Assembly: GCA_900540205.1 (NCBI GenBank)
Contig: UQER01000005.1
Span: forward strand, 69,376 to 133,375
Reading direction: 5' to 3'
DNA from: an uncultured Porphyromonadaceae bacterium
Lineage (GTDB): Bacteria > Bacteroidota > Bacteroidia > Bacteroidales > Muribaculaceae
Length of the DNA stretch: 64,000 nt
Numbering within the stretch: position 1 is the stretch's first letter; each line of letters starts with the position of its first letter. A program made the translations under genes and the position numbers. Of the stretch, positions 51,550 through 60,393 are shown piece by piece. The notes beneath the pieces were generated by a model that was not told the DNA's origin, made no database searches, and worked only from the letters and a program-made list of their open reading frames with translations.

Positions 51550-52359
51550 CTATCGGTCGGCGTAAGCCTTTATGTCGGCCTTTTCATTCTGCATGAAATC
51601 GGGCACAAATGCTGCAGGCGCCACATCCATACGGGTCCCATCCTCCTGCGGCACTGACATGGCCGCACAATGGATGCGTTCCACAGCATCACGCACTGAG
51701 CTGCACTGCGACACGTCGACACTGCCGACACGCGTGCGCCGCAATGCCCTGAGATGGCCGCCGCTGTTGAGGGCGGCACCGATGTCGCGTGCCAATGCCC
51801 GGATATATGTGCCTTTGCTGCACACAACCCTTATGACAATCTCCTCCGGGCTGAATTCAAGCAGTTCCATCTCGTCTATTACAAGAATTTTAGGCTTCAG
51901 ATCCACTTCCTCACCACGTCGCGCCATTTTGTAGGCCCTGTGCCCGTCAACCTTGCATGCCGAATAGGACGGGGGTATCTGCTCAATTCTCCCCTTGAAT
52001 CGCAAGAGAACCTCTTCAACGAGTTCACGCGTGATATGGGCGGTGGGATAAGTGGCATCAACAGGTGTTTCCAGATCGAACGAGGGTGTGGTGGCACCCA
52101 ATGCCACCGTAGCCACATACTCCTTCACACCGGATTGCAGCTCGTCGATCCTGCGGGTAGCTTTACCGGTGCACACAATCATCACGCCGGTTGCCAAAGG
52201 ATCGAGTGTGCCGGCATGGCCCACTTTAAGTTTGCGCACACCGGTTGACCTCAAACGCGACAGCAACGCTCCACGCAGCTTCTTGACCACATGGAACGAA
52301 GACCATCCGAGAGGTTTGTCAACAGCGAAAATCTCGCCTTCAATCGGTTGCAATGTCAT
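51550..52359 (-). CDS. truB: tRNA pseudouridine-55 synthase
   Basis: 269 aa from the ATG at 52359 (MTLQPIEGEIFAVDKPLGW); a longer frame runs back into uppP but lacks family similarity. TruB motifs: VGHAGTLDPLATGVMIV with the catalytic Asp, PPSYSACKVDGHRAYKMARRGE and CSKGTYIRALARDIG. It makes the T-loop pseudouridine. Starts 14 bases after the uppP stop. Confidence 0.96.
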   Translation of the reverse strand: MTLQPIEGEIFAVDKPLGWSSFHVVKKLRGALLSRLRSTGVRKLKVGHAGTLDPLATGVMIVCTGKATRRIDELQSGVKEYVATVALGATTPSFDLETPVDATYPTAHITRELVEEVLLRFKGRIEQIPPSYSACKVDGHRAYKMARRGEEVDLKPKILVIDEMELLEFSPEEIVIRVVCSKGTYIRALARDIGAALNSGGHLRALRRTRVGSVDVSQCSSVRDAVERIHCAAMSVPQEDGTRMDVAPAAFVPDFMQNEKADIKAYADR

Positions 52360-52373
52360 ATCGGAGTTTTTTA

Positions 52374-53219
52374 TCAAGCGAAGATTATGCATATCACACC
52401 TACCACAACGCAGTAGAGCGAAAACCACACGAGCTTGCCTTTCTTCACAAGGTTCAGCATCCAGTTGCATGCAAGACATCCAACGATAAACGCCGCCAGA
52501 AAACCTACAATCATAGGCACAACGCCGACGGGCGACTGGTCGACAACCTCGCCCGATGCCGAAAACATCTTGACCAGATCAAGCAGCGCCTGTCCGAGGA
52601 TGGGGACAACAACCATGAAGAATGAGAACTGGGCCACCTCCTCGCGTTTGTCGCCAAGTATGATACCGGTGGCTATCGTCGTGCCGGAACGGCTCAGGCC
52701 AGGCAACACGGCAATGGCCTGACCGATGCCGATTACAAACGCATCAAGCCACGTGATATCCCGGCCGGTGCGGTTTGTGCGCAGGAAAGTACGTGTGCGG
52801 AAAAAGTATGCGAAGGCAAGAAGCGCAGCCGTAACACACAGACAGATGCCGACCAGCAGCAGATTGTTGCCGCCATCGGCACTGACGCCGAAGAACGATT
52901 CCACCTGATCCTTGAAACAGACGCCAACGATTCCCACAGGAATGCACGACAGCAGGATTTTCCACACATATGTAGTATTGGCGTCGCGCTTGATGGTGAA
53001 AAATGATGTGCACAGCGGCACGAATTTTTTCCACAACACCACGATTGTCGACAGAACCGTTGCCACATGTAGCACCACATCGAACTGAAGCGAATCCTCA
53101 CCTGAAAGATTCGATCCGAGCAGGCTGTTGAAAATCTCAAGGTGTCCGCTTGAGCTTATAGGCAGATATTCGGCAAGACCCTGAACTATGCCGAGTATCA
53201 ATGCATCAATCCAATCCAT
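52374..53219 (-). CDS. uppP: Undecaprenyl-diphosphate phosphatase (UppP/BacA)
   Basis: 281 aa from the ATG at 53219 (MDWIDALILGIVQGLAEYLPISSSGHLEI); an in-frame TTG ten codons earlier is unlikely. Eight or so membrane helices with the two family signatures: GLAEYLPISSSGHL (Glu and Ser-rich) near 15-28 and VLPGLSRSGTTIATGI near 160-175. It recycles the lipid carrier for peptidoglycan and other wall polymers. Part of the conserved Bacteroidota operon. Confidence 0.95.
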   Translation of the reverse strand: MDWIDALILGIVQGLAEYLPISSSGHLEIFNSLLGSNLSGEDSLQFDVVLHVATVLSTIVVLWKKFVPLCTSFFTIKRDANTTYVWKILLSCIPVGIVGVCFKDQVESFFGVSADGGNNLLLVGICLCVTAALLAFAYFFRTRTFLRTNRTGRDITWLDAFVIGIGQAIAVLPGLSRSGTTIATGIILGDKREEVAQFSFFMVVVPILGQALLDLVKMFSASGEVVDQSPVGVVPMIVGFLAAFIVGCLACNWMLNLVKKGKLVWFSLYCVVVGVICIIFA

Positions 53220-53252
53220 ATCTATTTTTAATCTATCCGGGTTAAACAACGG

Positions 53253-53537
53253 TTATTTGCGCTTGCCGGGGCGCACTATAATTGAGATTGCCATCGCTAC
53301 GAAACCCAGAAAGGCAATTGTGGGGCCGACGACAATGCGCCGGGCACTGAATATGTCCGGATTGAATTCAGTGGTTGAACCGCCGCCAAGCATCAGCAGA
53401 AAACCAAGGACTATCATGGCGCCGGACACCGCCATAAATATAAAATTCTTTTTTACGAGAGGAAATTCACTCGCGGATTCCCGCTCAAGTTTTTCGTCAG
53501 AATTATGTCTGTCTGTTTTCTCAAGCTTCAAAGCCAT
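53253..53537 (-). CDS. DUF3098 small membrane protein
   Basis: 94 aa from the ATG at 53537. A charged N-terminus is followed by two membrane spans (about 37-57 and 70-88) with the loop FNPDIFSARRIVVGPTIAF, the usual DUF3098 signature. It always lies between ftsX and uppP in Bacteroidota, suggesting a role linked to FtsX or the wall carrier, but function is unknown. Confidence 0.9.
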   Translation of the reverse strand: MALKLEKTDRHNSDEKLERESASEFPLVKKNFIFMAVSGAMIVLGFLLMLGGGSTTEFNPDIFSARRIVVGPTIAFLGFVAMAISIIVRPGKRK

Positions 53538-53629
53538 ATCGGAAATAGGGTTATATCGGTTTTCAATTATATTATATATCATCACATGCGGGCGGCCAGG
53601 AAGTGCCACTGAGCAGCAATGGCAGAGAG

Positions 53630-54502
53630 TCATTCGAACATCTCGTCATAATTCTTGCGCAGGTACCGGTTGGTGGCCATGATGGCAGCCAACACACAGA
53701 TAGCCACGCCAAGGACCACAAGCAGTCCGAACTCGCAGAAAGCCACATTCCACGTCACAAGCGATTCTATCCCCATGTCGAGCGAACGTGTCCAACCCAC
53801 AAAAAGTGCGAGGAATCCGGATGCAAGCACGCCGGCAATGACACCCTGCACAGCATTCACCATCAGGAAAGGCCGACGGATGAATCCGCCGGTTGCTCCC
53901 ACAAGTTTCATTGTATGGATCAGGAATCTACGGGAATAAACCGTCAGGCGTACCGTATTGTTTATCAACACAAACGAAATCAGCAGCAACGCCGCAGCCA
54001 TAATGGCGAGAATCGTGTTGATGAGGCCTGCATTCCGGTTGATATTGGCAATCATTTCAGTATTGGCGGTGGTCTCGTCCACCGACGTTAATTGCTGCCA
54101 TTGTGCCATAATGCTGCTTATACTGTCAACATCGGCGTAGGCGGCGCCCACCTTGATTTCAAACATCGCCGCATACGGATTCACACCGAGCAGCTCCACA
54201 AGGTCAGCACCCTCACCCGAAGTCTCTTCTGCCATCACATCCTCGGCCGACAGGTAACGGTAGGAGGAAACATATGGGGCGTTGTCGCATACGAGTTTCA
54301 AAGAATCTATCGTTGCGGGTGCCACACTGTCGGCAAGCACCACGGTGAAACCCATTTTTTCCTTAAGCTGGCGGTTTATACCTGAAAACGAAATGTTCAC
54401 AAAGCCTACCAGGCCAAGAATAAACAGCACGAGCGACACCGATATTGTCGATGTCACATAATCGCCCCAACCTGCTATGCGGCTACGTTTTATTTTATTC
54501 AT
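53630..54502 (-). CDS. ftsX: Cell-division permease-like protein FtsX
   Basis: 290 aa from the ATG at 54502. Four membrane spans in FtsX order: one near 15-40, then three (about 165-190, 220-245, 260-283) flanking RLTVYSRRFLIHTMKLVGATGGFIRRPFL, the family signature. The periplasmic loop (about 45-160) would contact amidase activators. FtsX works with FtsE (not in this window) to control septal wall hydrolysis. First gene of the leftward operon ending with queA. Confidence 0.93.
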   Translation of the reverse strand: MNKIKRSRIAGWGDYVTSTISVSLVLFILGLVGFVNISFSGINRQLKEKMGFTVVLADSVAPATIDSLKLVCDNAPYVSSYRYLSAEDVMAEETSGEGADLVELLGVNPYAAMFEIKVGAAYADVDSISSIMAQWQQLTSVDETTANTEMIANINRNAGLINTILAIMAAALLLISFVLINNTVRLTVYSRRFLIHTMKLVGATGGFIRRPFLMVNAVQGVIAGVLASGFLALFVGWTRSLDMGIESLVTWNVAFCEFGLLVVLGVAICVLAAIMATNRYLRKNYDEMFE

Positions 54503-54582
54503 GCAGAAAAACAATCATTTTTACCCTTGCGGGGCCGTTTGACAGCCACCATCCGGGAGACCCGTTCTGAGCCAAAGTGCTG

Positions 54583-54614
54583 CAAAATTACAACCTTATA
54601 GAGGCCATGTCAAC
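54583..54614 (-). promoter_or_regulatory. Promoter of the ftsX operon
   Basis: The minus strand has GTTG at 54614-54611 and TAATTTTG at 54590-54583, separated by 20 bases. It drives ftsX-DUF3098-uppP-truB-queA. Confidence 0.6.
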
Positions 54615-54710
54615 ACTTTTAACATTAATTTAACCAAATAATTGCTCATATAGGCGCGAAAATGCAGACAAGCGCCTCCTGAGCAACGGCTATCAAGCGG
54701 CGTAAACCGG

Positions 54711-56072
54711 TTAGACCAACTCGCAGATAAGAGTGGCCGACGATGCATCCGTGACGCGCACTTTAACAAAGTCGCCCACTTTCACAGTGCCACGCGGAAA
54801 CACTGCGGCCTTGTTCTGCTGAGTTCGTCCCATCATATGCTCACGGCTGCGTTTTGAAAAACCTTCCACAAGCACCTCGAACACCTTCCCGATATCGCGC
54901 CGGTTCGACTCGGCCGACAATTCGTTCTGTAACGCAATCATACGGTTGAGACGTTCCACTTTCACCTCCTCCGGAACATTGTCGGGCATTGTGCGTGAAG
55001 CAAGCGTACCGGGACGCTCGGAATATTTGAACATGAACGACGAATCGAATGCTGCCTCGCGCATAAGATCAAGTGTCTGATTGAAATCCTCCTCCGTTTC
55101 GCCGTGGAAGCCTGTGAAAAGGTCGGACGATATGCCGCAATCCGGAATCCGGCTGCGGATGGCCTGGATACGGTCAAGATACCACTCGCGCGTGTATTTG
55201 CGGTTCATGGCTTTCAGCACGGAATTGCTTCCGGACTGAACCGGGAGATGGATATGATTACATATATTAGGATAACGTGCAATCACATCTATGGTGGCAT
55301 CGCTCATGTCCTTCGGATGGGATGTGGTGAAACGCACACGCATCGACGGGGCACTTTGGGCCACACGTTCAAGCAGAGCGGGGAAATCCACGGTTTCTCC
55401 ATCCGGTGTGACATACCTGTAGCTGTTCACATTCTGACCGAGCAAAGTCACCTCCTTGAACCCATGCCGTTTGAGATCTGCCACTTCATTGAGAATGCTT
55501 GCCAGTTCACGGCTGCGCTCGCGTCCGCGGGTGTAAGGCACGATGCAGTAGGAACAGAAGTTGTTGCATCCGCGCATAATACTCACGAAGCCGCTCACCC
55601 GATTTGCCAGTGAGCGTGCCGGGATTACATCGCGATAGGTTTCTGTGGTGCTGAGTTCCACATTGATAGCTTTATGACCTGCCTCAACCGCCGCAAACAG
55701 GTTCGGCAAATCCAGATAGGCGTCCGGACCGGCCACGAGATCAACTCCGTCACGGTTTATAAGCTCATCCTTCGCCCGCTCAGCCATGCAGCCGATGACA
55801 CCGACAATCAGAGGTTTGCGATTCTTTGCCCTCCGCAAAGCATTGAGTGCCTGCAGACGCGAATGTATCTTCTGCTCCGCATTGTCGCGGATGGAACATG
55901 TGTTGAGCAGAACGGCATCGGCGCTGTCAACAGCATCAGTCTGTGAATATCCCACAGTTTCCATTATAGATGCCACCACCTCACTGTCGGCCACATTCAT
56001 CTGGCATCCGTATGTCTCGATATATAGTTTTTTGTCGGCCATCAGGCTCGAATCGGCATTGTTACTCACCAT
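54711..56072 (-). CDS. miaB: tRNA-2-methylthio-N6-dimethylallyladenosine synthase
   Basis: 453 aa from the ATG at 56072; a second in-frame ATG at 56042 (MADKKLYIETYGCQMN) is equally possible. Radical-SAM methylthiotransferase: the N-terminal domain holds three Cys of its own cluster (YGCQMN, NTCSIRDNAEQK, GVIGCMAERAK), the radical-SAM motif is CNNFCSYCIVPYTRGRERSR, and a TRAM domain closes the protein (about 385-453). It modifies A37 of tRNAs reading U-codons. Confidence 0.97.
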   Translation of the reverse strand: MVSNNADSSLMADKKLYIETYGCQMNVADSEVVASIMETVGYSQTDAVDSADAVLLNTCSIRDNAEQKIHSRLQALNALRRAKNRKPLIVGVIGCMAERAKDELINRDGVDLVAGPDAYLDLPNLFAAVEAGHKAINVELSTTETYRDVIPARSLANRVSGFVSIMRGCNNFCSYCIVPYTRGRERSRELASILNEVADLKRHGFKEVTLLGQNVNSYRYVTPDGETVDFPALLERVAQSAPSMRVRFTTSHPKDMSDATIDVIARYPNICNHIHLPVQSGSNSVLKAMNRKYTREWYLDRIQAIRSRIPDCGISSDLFTGFHGETEEDFNQTLDLMREAAFDSSFMFKYSERPGTLASRTMPDNVPEEVKVERLNRMIALQNELSAESNRRDIGKVFEVLVEGFSKRSREHMMGRTQQNKAAVFPRGTVKVGDFVKVRVTDASSATLICELV

Positions 56073-56141
56073 CCTTTAACATAATATTTAATGTACACAT
56101 GCCCTACAGACCACATATGTGCTAAAAAACAGATTGGAAAA

Positions 56142-56173
56142 TTTGGGCTTTGTGCACTAAAACTCTAATTTTG
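56142..56173 (+). promoter_or_regulatory. Promoter of the CoA-transferase gene
   Basis: TTTG (56142-56145) and TAATTTTG (56166-56173) with a 20-base spacer: a full match. The leader is about 135 bases and contains the small hairpin GGGCAATATGCCC (56227-56239). Confidence 0.65.
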
Positions 56174-56315
56174 TGCAAAAATACGAATAAAGGCGCGGAT
56201 GACCAAGCCGCCACAGGCAAGTTTTCGGGCAATATGCCCGTCTACTCCAATATTTATGCCTTGCACGGCCGGCCACTCACACCTTAAACACCAAACCAAA
56301 TCAATTACCACAAGC

Positions 56316-57809
56316 ATGGCGTATAATTTTATCACAGCTCAGGAAGCTGCTGAGATGATTGAGAACGGCAACACGCTCGGATTATCGGGCTTCACAGCTC
56401 CCGGTAACCCCAAGGCGGTAACTGAAGCAGTTGCCCACAAGGCCGAACGCGAGCACGCGGCAGGCCGGGAATTCAAAGTTAACATCTTCACCGGTGCATC
56501 GACAAACGACCACGTTGACGGCATTCTGGCACGCAACAATGCCATCAACATGCGTGCACCCTATCAGAATACACCTGACTTACGCAAACGCATCAACGCC
56601 CACGACGCCCATTATTTTGACCGCCATCTTTCGGAAATGGCCCAGGAAACGCGCTACGGTTTTTATGGGCCCACCGATGTGGCCATAATCGAGGCAGCCG
56701 ATATAACCGACAGCGGAGAAGTGCTGCTGGGATGCGGACTCGGCAACATCCCTACCTATGCTCCACGCGCAAAACACATCTTCATCGAACTGAACGAAGC
56801 ACTTCCCAAATCGCTTCTGGGAATGCACGACATATATCTCCCGCAGGATCCCCCTTACCGCCGCGAAATCCCCATCTATGCTCCAAACGACCGCATCGGC
56901 CGCCCCACGCTCCAGATTGACCCCTCCAAAGTACGCGGCATAATCCGCACAAACTCGCTCGACGGCGTGAAAGCGTTCACCAAACCGGATGAAGTGTCGG
57001 AACGTATCGGCTCGAACGTGGTGAACTTCCTTATCAACGAATACCGCAAAGGACGCATACCCAAAGAATTCCTCCCGCTCCAGAGCGGCGTGGGCAATGT
57101 GGCGAATGCCGTTCTCCACTACCTGTGTCTTGACAAGGAGCTGCCAAACTTCATGATGTACACCGAGGTTGTGCAGGACTCCGTGCTTGAGCTCCTGCGT
57201 GCCGGCAAATGCACATTCGCAAGCACATGCTCCATGACATTCTCAGATGAAGTTGAAGCCCAGCTGTTTGCCGACCTCGATTTCTTCCACGACAAAATAA
57301 TGATGCGTCCGGCCGAAATCTCAAACAACCCGGAAGTCATCCGTCGTCTCGGCGTAATTGCCATGAACACAGCACTTGAGGCTGATATTTTCGGCTGTGT
57401 CAACTCCACACACGTGCTCGGCACACGAATGATGAACGGCATCGGCGGCTCCGGCGACTTCTGCCGCAACGCCTACATCTCCATCTTCTCGTGCCCGTCG
57501 GTCACCAAAGGCGGCATGATCAGCAACATCGTCCCGATGGTATCGCACTGCGACCACAGCGAGCACTCAGTGGATGTAATCATCACCGACCAGGGTATCG
57601 CCGACCTGCGTGCCAAGGATCCGGAACAGCGGGCCAACGAAATCATCAACAATTGCGCGCACCCCGACTTCCGCCCGCTGCTGCGCGAGTATCTCAAACT
57701 CAGCAAGGGCGGACAGACGCCTGCTACGCTCAACGCCGCCATGGCATTCCACACCGAATTTGCCGCTTCCGGCGACATGCGCAACACCGACTTCTCCAAA
57801 TTCGCTTGA
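56316..57809 (+). CDS. Acetyl-CoA hydrolase/transferase family, succinyl-CoA:acetate CoA-transferase-like
   Basis: 497 aa from the ATG at 56316 (MAYNFITAQEAAEMI); a longer frame starting at 56199 has no family likeness. Blocks include GLSGFTAPGNPKAVTEAVA, VNIFTGASTNDHVDG, GCGLGNIPTYAPRAKHIFIELNE, PLQSGVGNVANAVL, FMMYTEVVQDSVLEL (with the catalytic-type Glu) and GIGGSGDFCRNAYISIFSC. It moves CoA between succinate and acetate or propionate in anaerobic fermentation, as in succinate/propionate producers. Strict CoA-acceptor is not certain. Confidence 0.92.
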   Translation: MAYNFITAQEAAEMIENGNTLGLSGFTAPGNPKAVTEAVAHKAEREHAAGREFKVNIFTGASTNDHVDGILARNNAINMRAPYQNTPDLRKRINAHDAHYFDRHLSEMAQETRYGFYGPTDVAIIEAADITDSGEVLLGCGLGNIPTYAPRAKHIFIELNEALPKSLLGMHDIYLPQDPPYRREIPIYAPNDRIGRPTLQIDPSKVRGIIRTNSLDGVKAFTKPDEVSERIGSNVVNFLINEYRKGRIPKEFLPLQSGVGNVANAVLHYLCLDKELPNFMMYTEVVQDSVLELLRAGKCTFASTCSMTFSDEVEAQLFADLDFFHDKIMMRPAEISNNPEVIRRLGVIAMNTALEADIFGCVNSTHVLGTRMMNGIGGSGDFCRNAYISIFSCPSVTKGGMISNIVPMVSHCDHSEHSVDVIITDQGIADLRAKDPEQRANEIINNCAHPDFRPLLREYLKLSKGGQTPATLNAAMAFHTEFAASGDMRNTDFSKFA

Positions 57810-57833
57810 ACATAAATCCCTAATCGTATACAT

Positions 57834-57864
57834 GGCGATGTGTCTGTCAACCGGACACATCGCC
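57834..57864 (+). terminator. Hairpin terminator after the CoA-transferase gene
   Basis: GGCGATGTGTC (57834-57844) pairs with GACACATCGCC (57854-57864), followed by GTTTG. Perfect 11-base stem. Confidence 0.7.
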
Positions 57865-57903
57865 GTTTGTGTATCCCTCTAAGTAACCGTTTCAACAACT
57901 AAG

Positions 57904-58869
57904 ATGAACACCCGTATGAACGCCATAAGGCAGAAGCTGAAGCCCTGGATGCTTCCTATAGCCATGCTGCTCGGCGCCTTGCTCCACAACTACATAGGGA
58001 TGGTGGCATTCCTGTCGAAGTATCTTATATTTATAATGCTCCTGATTACCTATTGCCGCCTTAACATACGCGAATTCAAGGTGGGCAGTTACATCTGGTG
58101 GCTTCTCGCCGTACAGATTCCCGGAGCATTAGCAGCGTGGTTGCTGTTGCTGCCCGTCAATCCAATTGCAGCTCAGGGGGCATTCATATGCATCTTCTGC
58201 CCCACGGCCACCGCCGCACCGGTCATCACAGGGATGCTCGGCGGAAAAGTTTCACGTGTGGCCACTTACTCGCTGTTCAGCAATGTATTCGTGGCATTCC
58301 TGGCGCCTGCACTCCTTACATGGATTGCAACGGACGCCCCTGCCTCCGGCACCGAACACTCGTTCCTCACCTCAATGTGGACCATAAGCTACACAGTGCT
58401 TCCACTGATTCTCGGGCCGCTTGCCGTTGCGCTCCTGCTTGAACGCTTTACGCCCTCCACCCACCGCGCCATAGCCCAGCATCAGGGGCTTTCATTCTAC
58501 ATATGGGCATTCTCTCTCATAATTGTGGTAGGTAACTCGGTAAGTTTCATTTTGAAAGAACCGGCATCGTGCGTCCCTGAGATACTTATCCTGTGCGCCG
58601 TGTCGCTGATTGTATGCGCATTGCAGTTCGGCATAGGGCGAATCATAGGGAAACGGCACGGCGATGCCATTTCAGGTGCGCAAAGTCTGGGTCAGAAGAA
58701 CACCGTACTTGCCATATGGCTTGCGCTGACCTATATGAATCCCCTGATCTCAGTGGCGCCTGCAGCCTATGTAGCATGGCACAACACCATCAACTCCATT
58801 CAGATTTACCTGCATGAACGGAGCAAGCTTGCCCCGGGCAATCGGCCCGACAATGCCAAGCGTACATAG
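57904..58869 (+). CDS. BASS-family (bile acid:sodium symporter-like) membrane transporter
   Basis: 321 aa with about nine to ten hydrophobic helices. GAFICIFCPTATAAPVITGMLGGKVSRVATYSLFSNV resembles the crossover motif of the BASS family, and SGAQSLGQKNTVLAIWLALTYMNPLISVAPAAYVAWHN resembles the second one. Transports organic anions with sodium; whether bile acids or other carboxylates is unknown. It has a start about 40 bases after the terminator of the preceding gene. Confidence 0.75.
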   Translation: MNTRMNAIRQKLKPWMLPIAMLLGALLHNYIGMVAFLSKYLIFIMLLITYCRLNIREFKVGSYIWWLLAVQIPGALAAWLLLLPVNPIAAQGAFICIFCPTATAAPVITGMLGGKVSRVATYSLFSNVFVAFLAPALLTWIATDAPASGTEHSFLTSMWTISYTVLPLILGPLAVALLLERFTPSTHRAIAQHQGLSFYIWAFSLIIVVGNSVSFILKEPASCVPEILILCAVSLIVCALQFGIGRIIGKRHGDAISGAQSLGQKNTVLAIWLALTYMNPLISVAPAAYVAWHNTINSIQIYLHERSKLAPGNRPDNAKRT

Positions 58870-58949
58870 AAAGATTTAACACCTCATTGTTAACTTTCAC
58901 TAAACACAGGCGTTATAAATAAAGAACAACAACGAAACATAGCCATATC

Positions 58950-59630
58950 ATGGGAAGCATGTACGAAACCTTGCGCCAGCTGCCACTGTTTGCCGGCGTA
59001 TCACAACAGAAATTATCGGAGATAGTGGGACACAACAAATTCCACTTCCTCAAATATGCCCCCGGCGATATGATTGTGGAGCAAGGTGCCGAATGCACAC
59101 ACATACGTTCGGTAATTGCCGGCAGTGTCCGGATGTCGATTGAAAGCCATGACAACAAATTCAAGGCATCACAGACACTTAATGCGCCCGACCTTATTGC
59201 CCCGGACTTTTTTTTCGGACGCACCACCCGCTACCCCGGCTCGGTTACGGCCATTGACAATGTCGGGATATTGCAGATCAACAAGCCGGATTTCCTGAAC
59301 ATAATCAATTCCGACTCCATTTTCCTGTTCAACTATCTGAACATCCTTTCCATGAACGCCCAGCTAAATGTTGACGGCGTGATGGCGCTTGCATCCGGTT
59401 CACTTGAGAAGCGCATCGCCTATTGGATCGTGGCACTCACACAAAACAATGGGACAGACATTGTGCTGCAGTGCCGCCAGCGCGACATGTATGCCGTGTT
59501 CGGAGTGCAACGTCAGTCGCTCATAAGCGCCCTCGATGCCATGAAGGCTGACGGAATCATAGACTACACCAATCAGGAGATACAAGTTGCAGACCGTCGG
59601 CGCCTGGTTGAGATACTCACCGGGATTTGA
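58950..59630 (+). CDS. Crp/Fnr-family transcription regulator
   Basis: 226 aa. N-terminal cNMP-binding-type beta-barrel (about 10-125: LPLFAGVSQQKLSEIVG, YAPGDMIVEQGAECTHIRSVIAGSVRM) followed by the dimerisation helix and an HTH_Crp (about 160-215: LEKRIAYWIVAL, RQRDMYAVFGVQRQSLISALDAMKADGII). The effector-binding residues for cAMP and the Cys set for an Fe-S cluster are not evident, so the signal is unknown. Stands alone. Confidence 0.9.
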   Translation: MGSMYETLRQLPLFAGVSQQKLSEIVGHNKFHFLKYAPGDMIVEQGAECTHIRSVIAGSVRMSIESHDNKFKASQTLNAPDLIAPDFFFGRTTRYPGSVTAIDNVGILQINKPDFLNIINSDSIFLFNYLNILSMNAQLNVDGVMALASGSLEKRIAYWIVALTQNNGTDIVLQCRQRDMYAVFGVQRQSLISALDAMKADGIIDYTNQEIQVADRRRLVEILTGI

Positions 59631-59738
59631 ATTCCGTAAGGCTAAAACCAGCTATTTTATGGCAAAATATAGCCATATATGCATCTATATCACCATACCG
59701 AAACCAAACAATATTCACCCTATAAATCAGGGTCTTAT

Positions 59739-59762
59739 GATTTATATTTATCTATATAAATC
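59739..59762. repeat. AT-rich inverted repeat after the Crp-type gene
   Basis: GATTTATAT (59739-59747) and ATATAAATC (59754-59762) are perfect reverse complements with a six-base loop. Possible weak terminator or operator. Confidence 0.4.
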
Positions 59763-59792
59763 TATATATGCTTAATATTGGGCTTCCGGGTG

Positions 59793-59824
59793 CTTGACAA
59801 ACGTGAATTTCAGCAGTAATTTTG
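59793..59824 (+). promoter_or_regulatory. Promoter of a candidate small RNA
   Basis: CTTG (59793-59796) and TAATTTTG (59817-59824) have the 20-base Bacteroidota spacer. The transcript would start near 59831, with no gene before the terminator at 60071. Confidence 0.6.
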
Positions 59825-59830
59825 CATCGA

Positions 59831-60112
59831 ATCAAGAACGGAATTTCTGGTGATTTCATCACTGCGTTCCCGGATTTGAGACAAAAGGATTTAGTTGATT
59901 TTAAAATTGGAAAAATATCAAGTGTACGCACTTCTAACGTAAAATCGCATTGAGTTAGGATTATATTTTACTTTATTTCATCAGCATCAATTCTAAAAAT
60001 TGCATGACCGAACTTTAGATAATAATCGTGTTTTTTGTTAGGTTAATAGGTATTATAAAAATTTAAGGTAAAATCAAACGGCCACTTCGCGACGAAGCGG
60101 CCGTTTGATTTT
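59831..60112 (+). ncRNA. Candidate non-coding RNA with own promoter and terminator
   Basis: About 280 bases bounded by a good promoter and a strong terminator and containing no convincing coding frame. Near its 5' end CGGAATTTCTGGTGA can fold with TCACTGCGTTCCCG (59839-59875), an interrupted stem. The rest is AT-rich. It could be a small regulatory RNA, possibly of the 6S class, but I cannot match it to a known family. Confidence 0.45.
60071..60111 (+). terminator. Strong hairpin terminator of the candidate small RNA
   Basis: A 19-base stem (60071-60089 with 60093-60111, one A-C mismatch) with a three-base loop, A-rich on the left and T-rich on the right, so it can work in both directions. 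Confidence 0.8.
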
Positions 60113-60393
60113 ATAATGCATCTCTTTCATTATCCGTCATACCATCCACCGCGATGCTCCCACCGGTGCTCCAAACGGTCGCTCGGCAATATTTTGGCAA
60201 TGAACCAACCCCTCCCCGCGAATGTTATGATTTCAAAAAGTGAACACACAGAATGAGAGCCATTCACCCAACTTGACAACTAACGACACGCACTTATGAT
60301 AGATTCACTTCAAACGGGGATAATCAGGCCTTCACCTGTCAACGCTTTTATGAGAGAATGAAGTTATTTATTTTGCAACTAAATCCAAAAGAA
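60113..60393 (+). other. Leader region of the OmpA-family gene
   Basis: About 280 bases between the terminator and the ATG at 60394. No gene is seen. No clear TAnnTTTG box was found; the promoter of the OmpA-family gene is not identified here. An in-frame ATG at 60358 would add twelve residues to that protein. Confidence 0.4.

Noticed and set aside
56199..56315. N-terminal extension of the CoA-transferase
   Set aside because: The 39 extra codons do not resemble the family and overlap the predicted leader; the ATG at 56316 gives the normal length.
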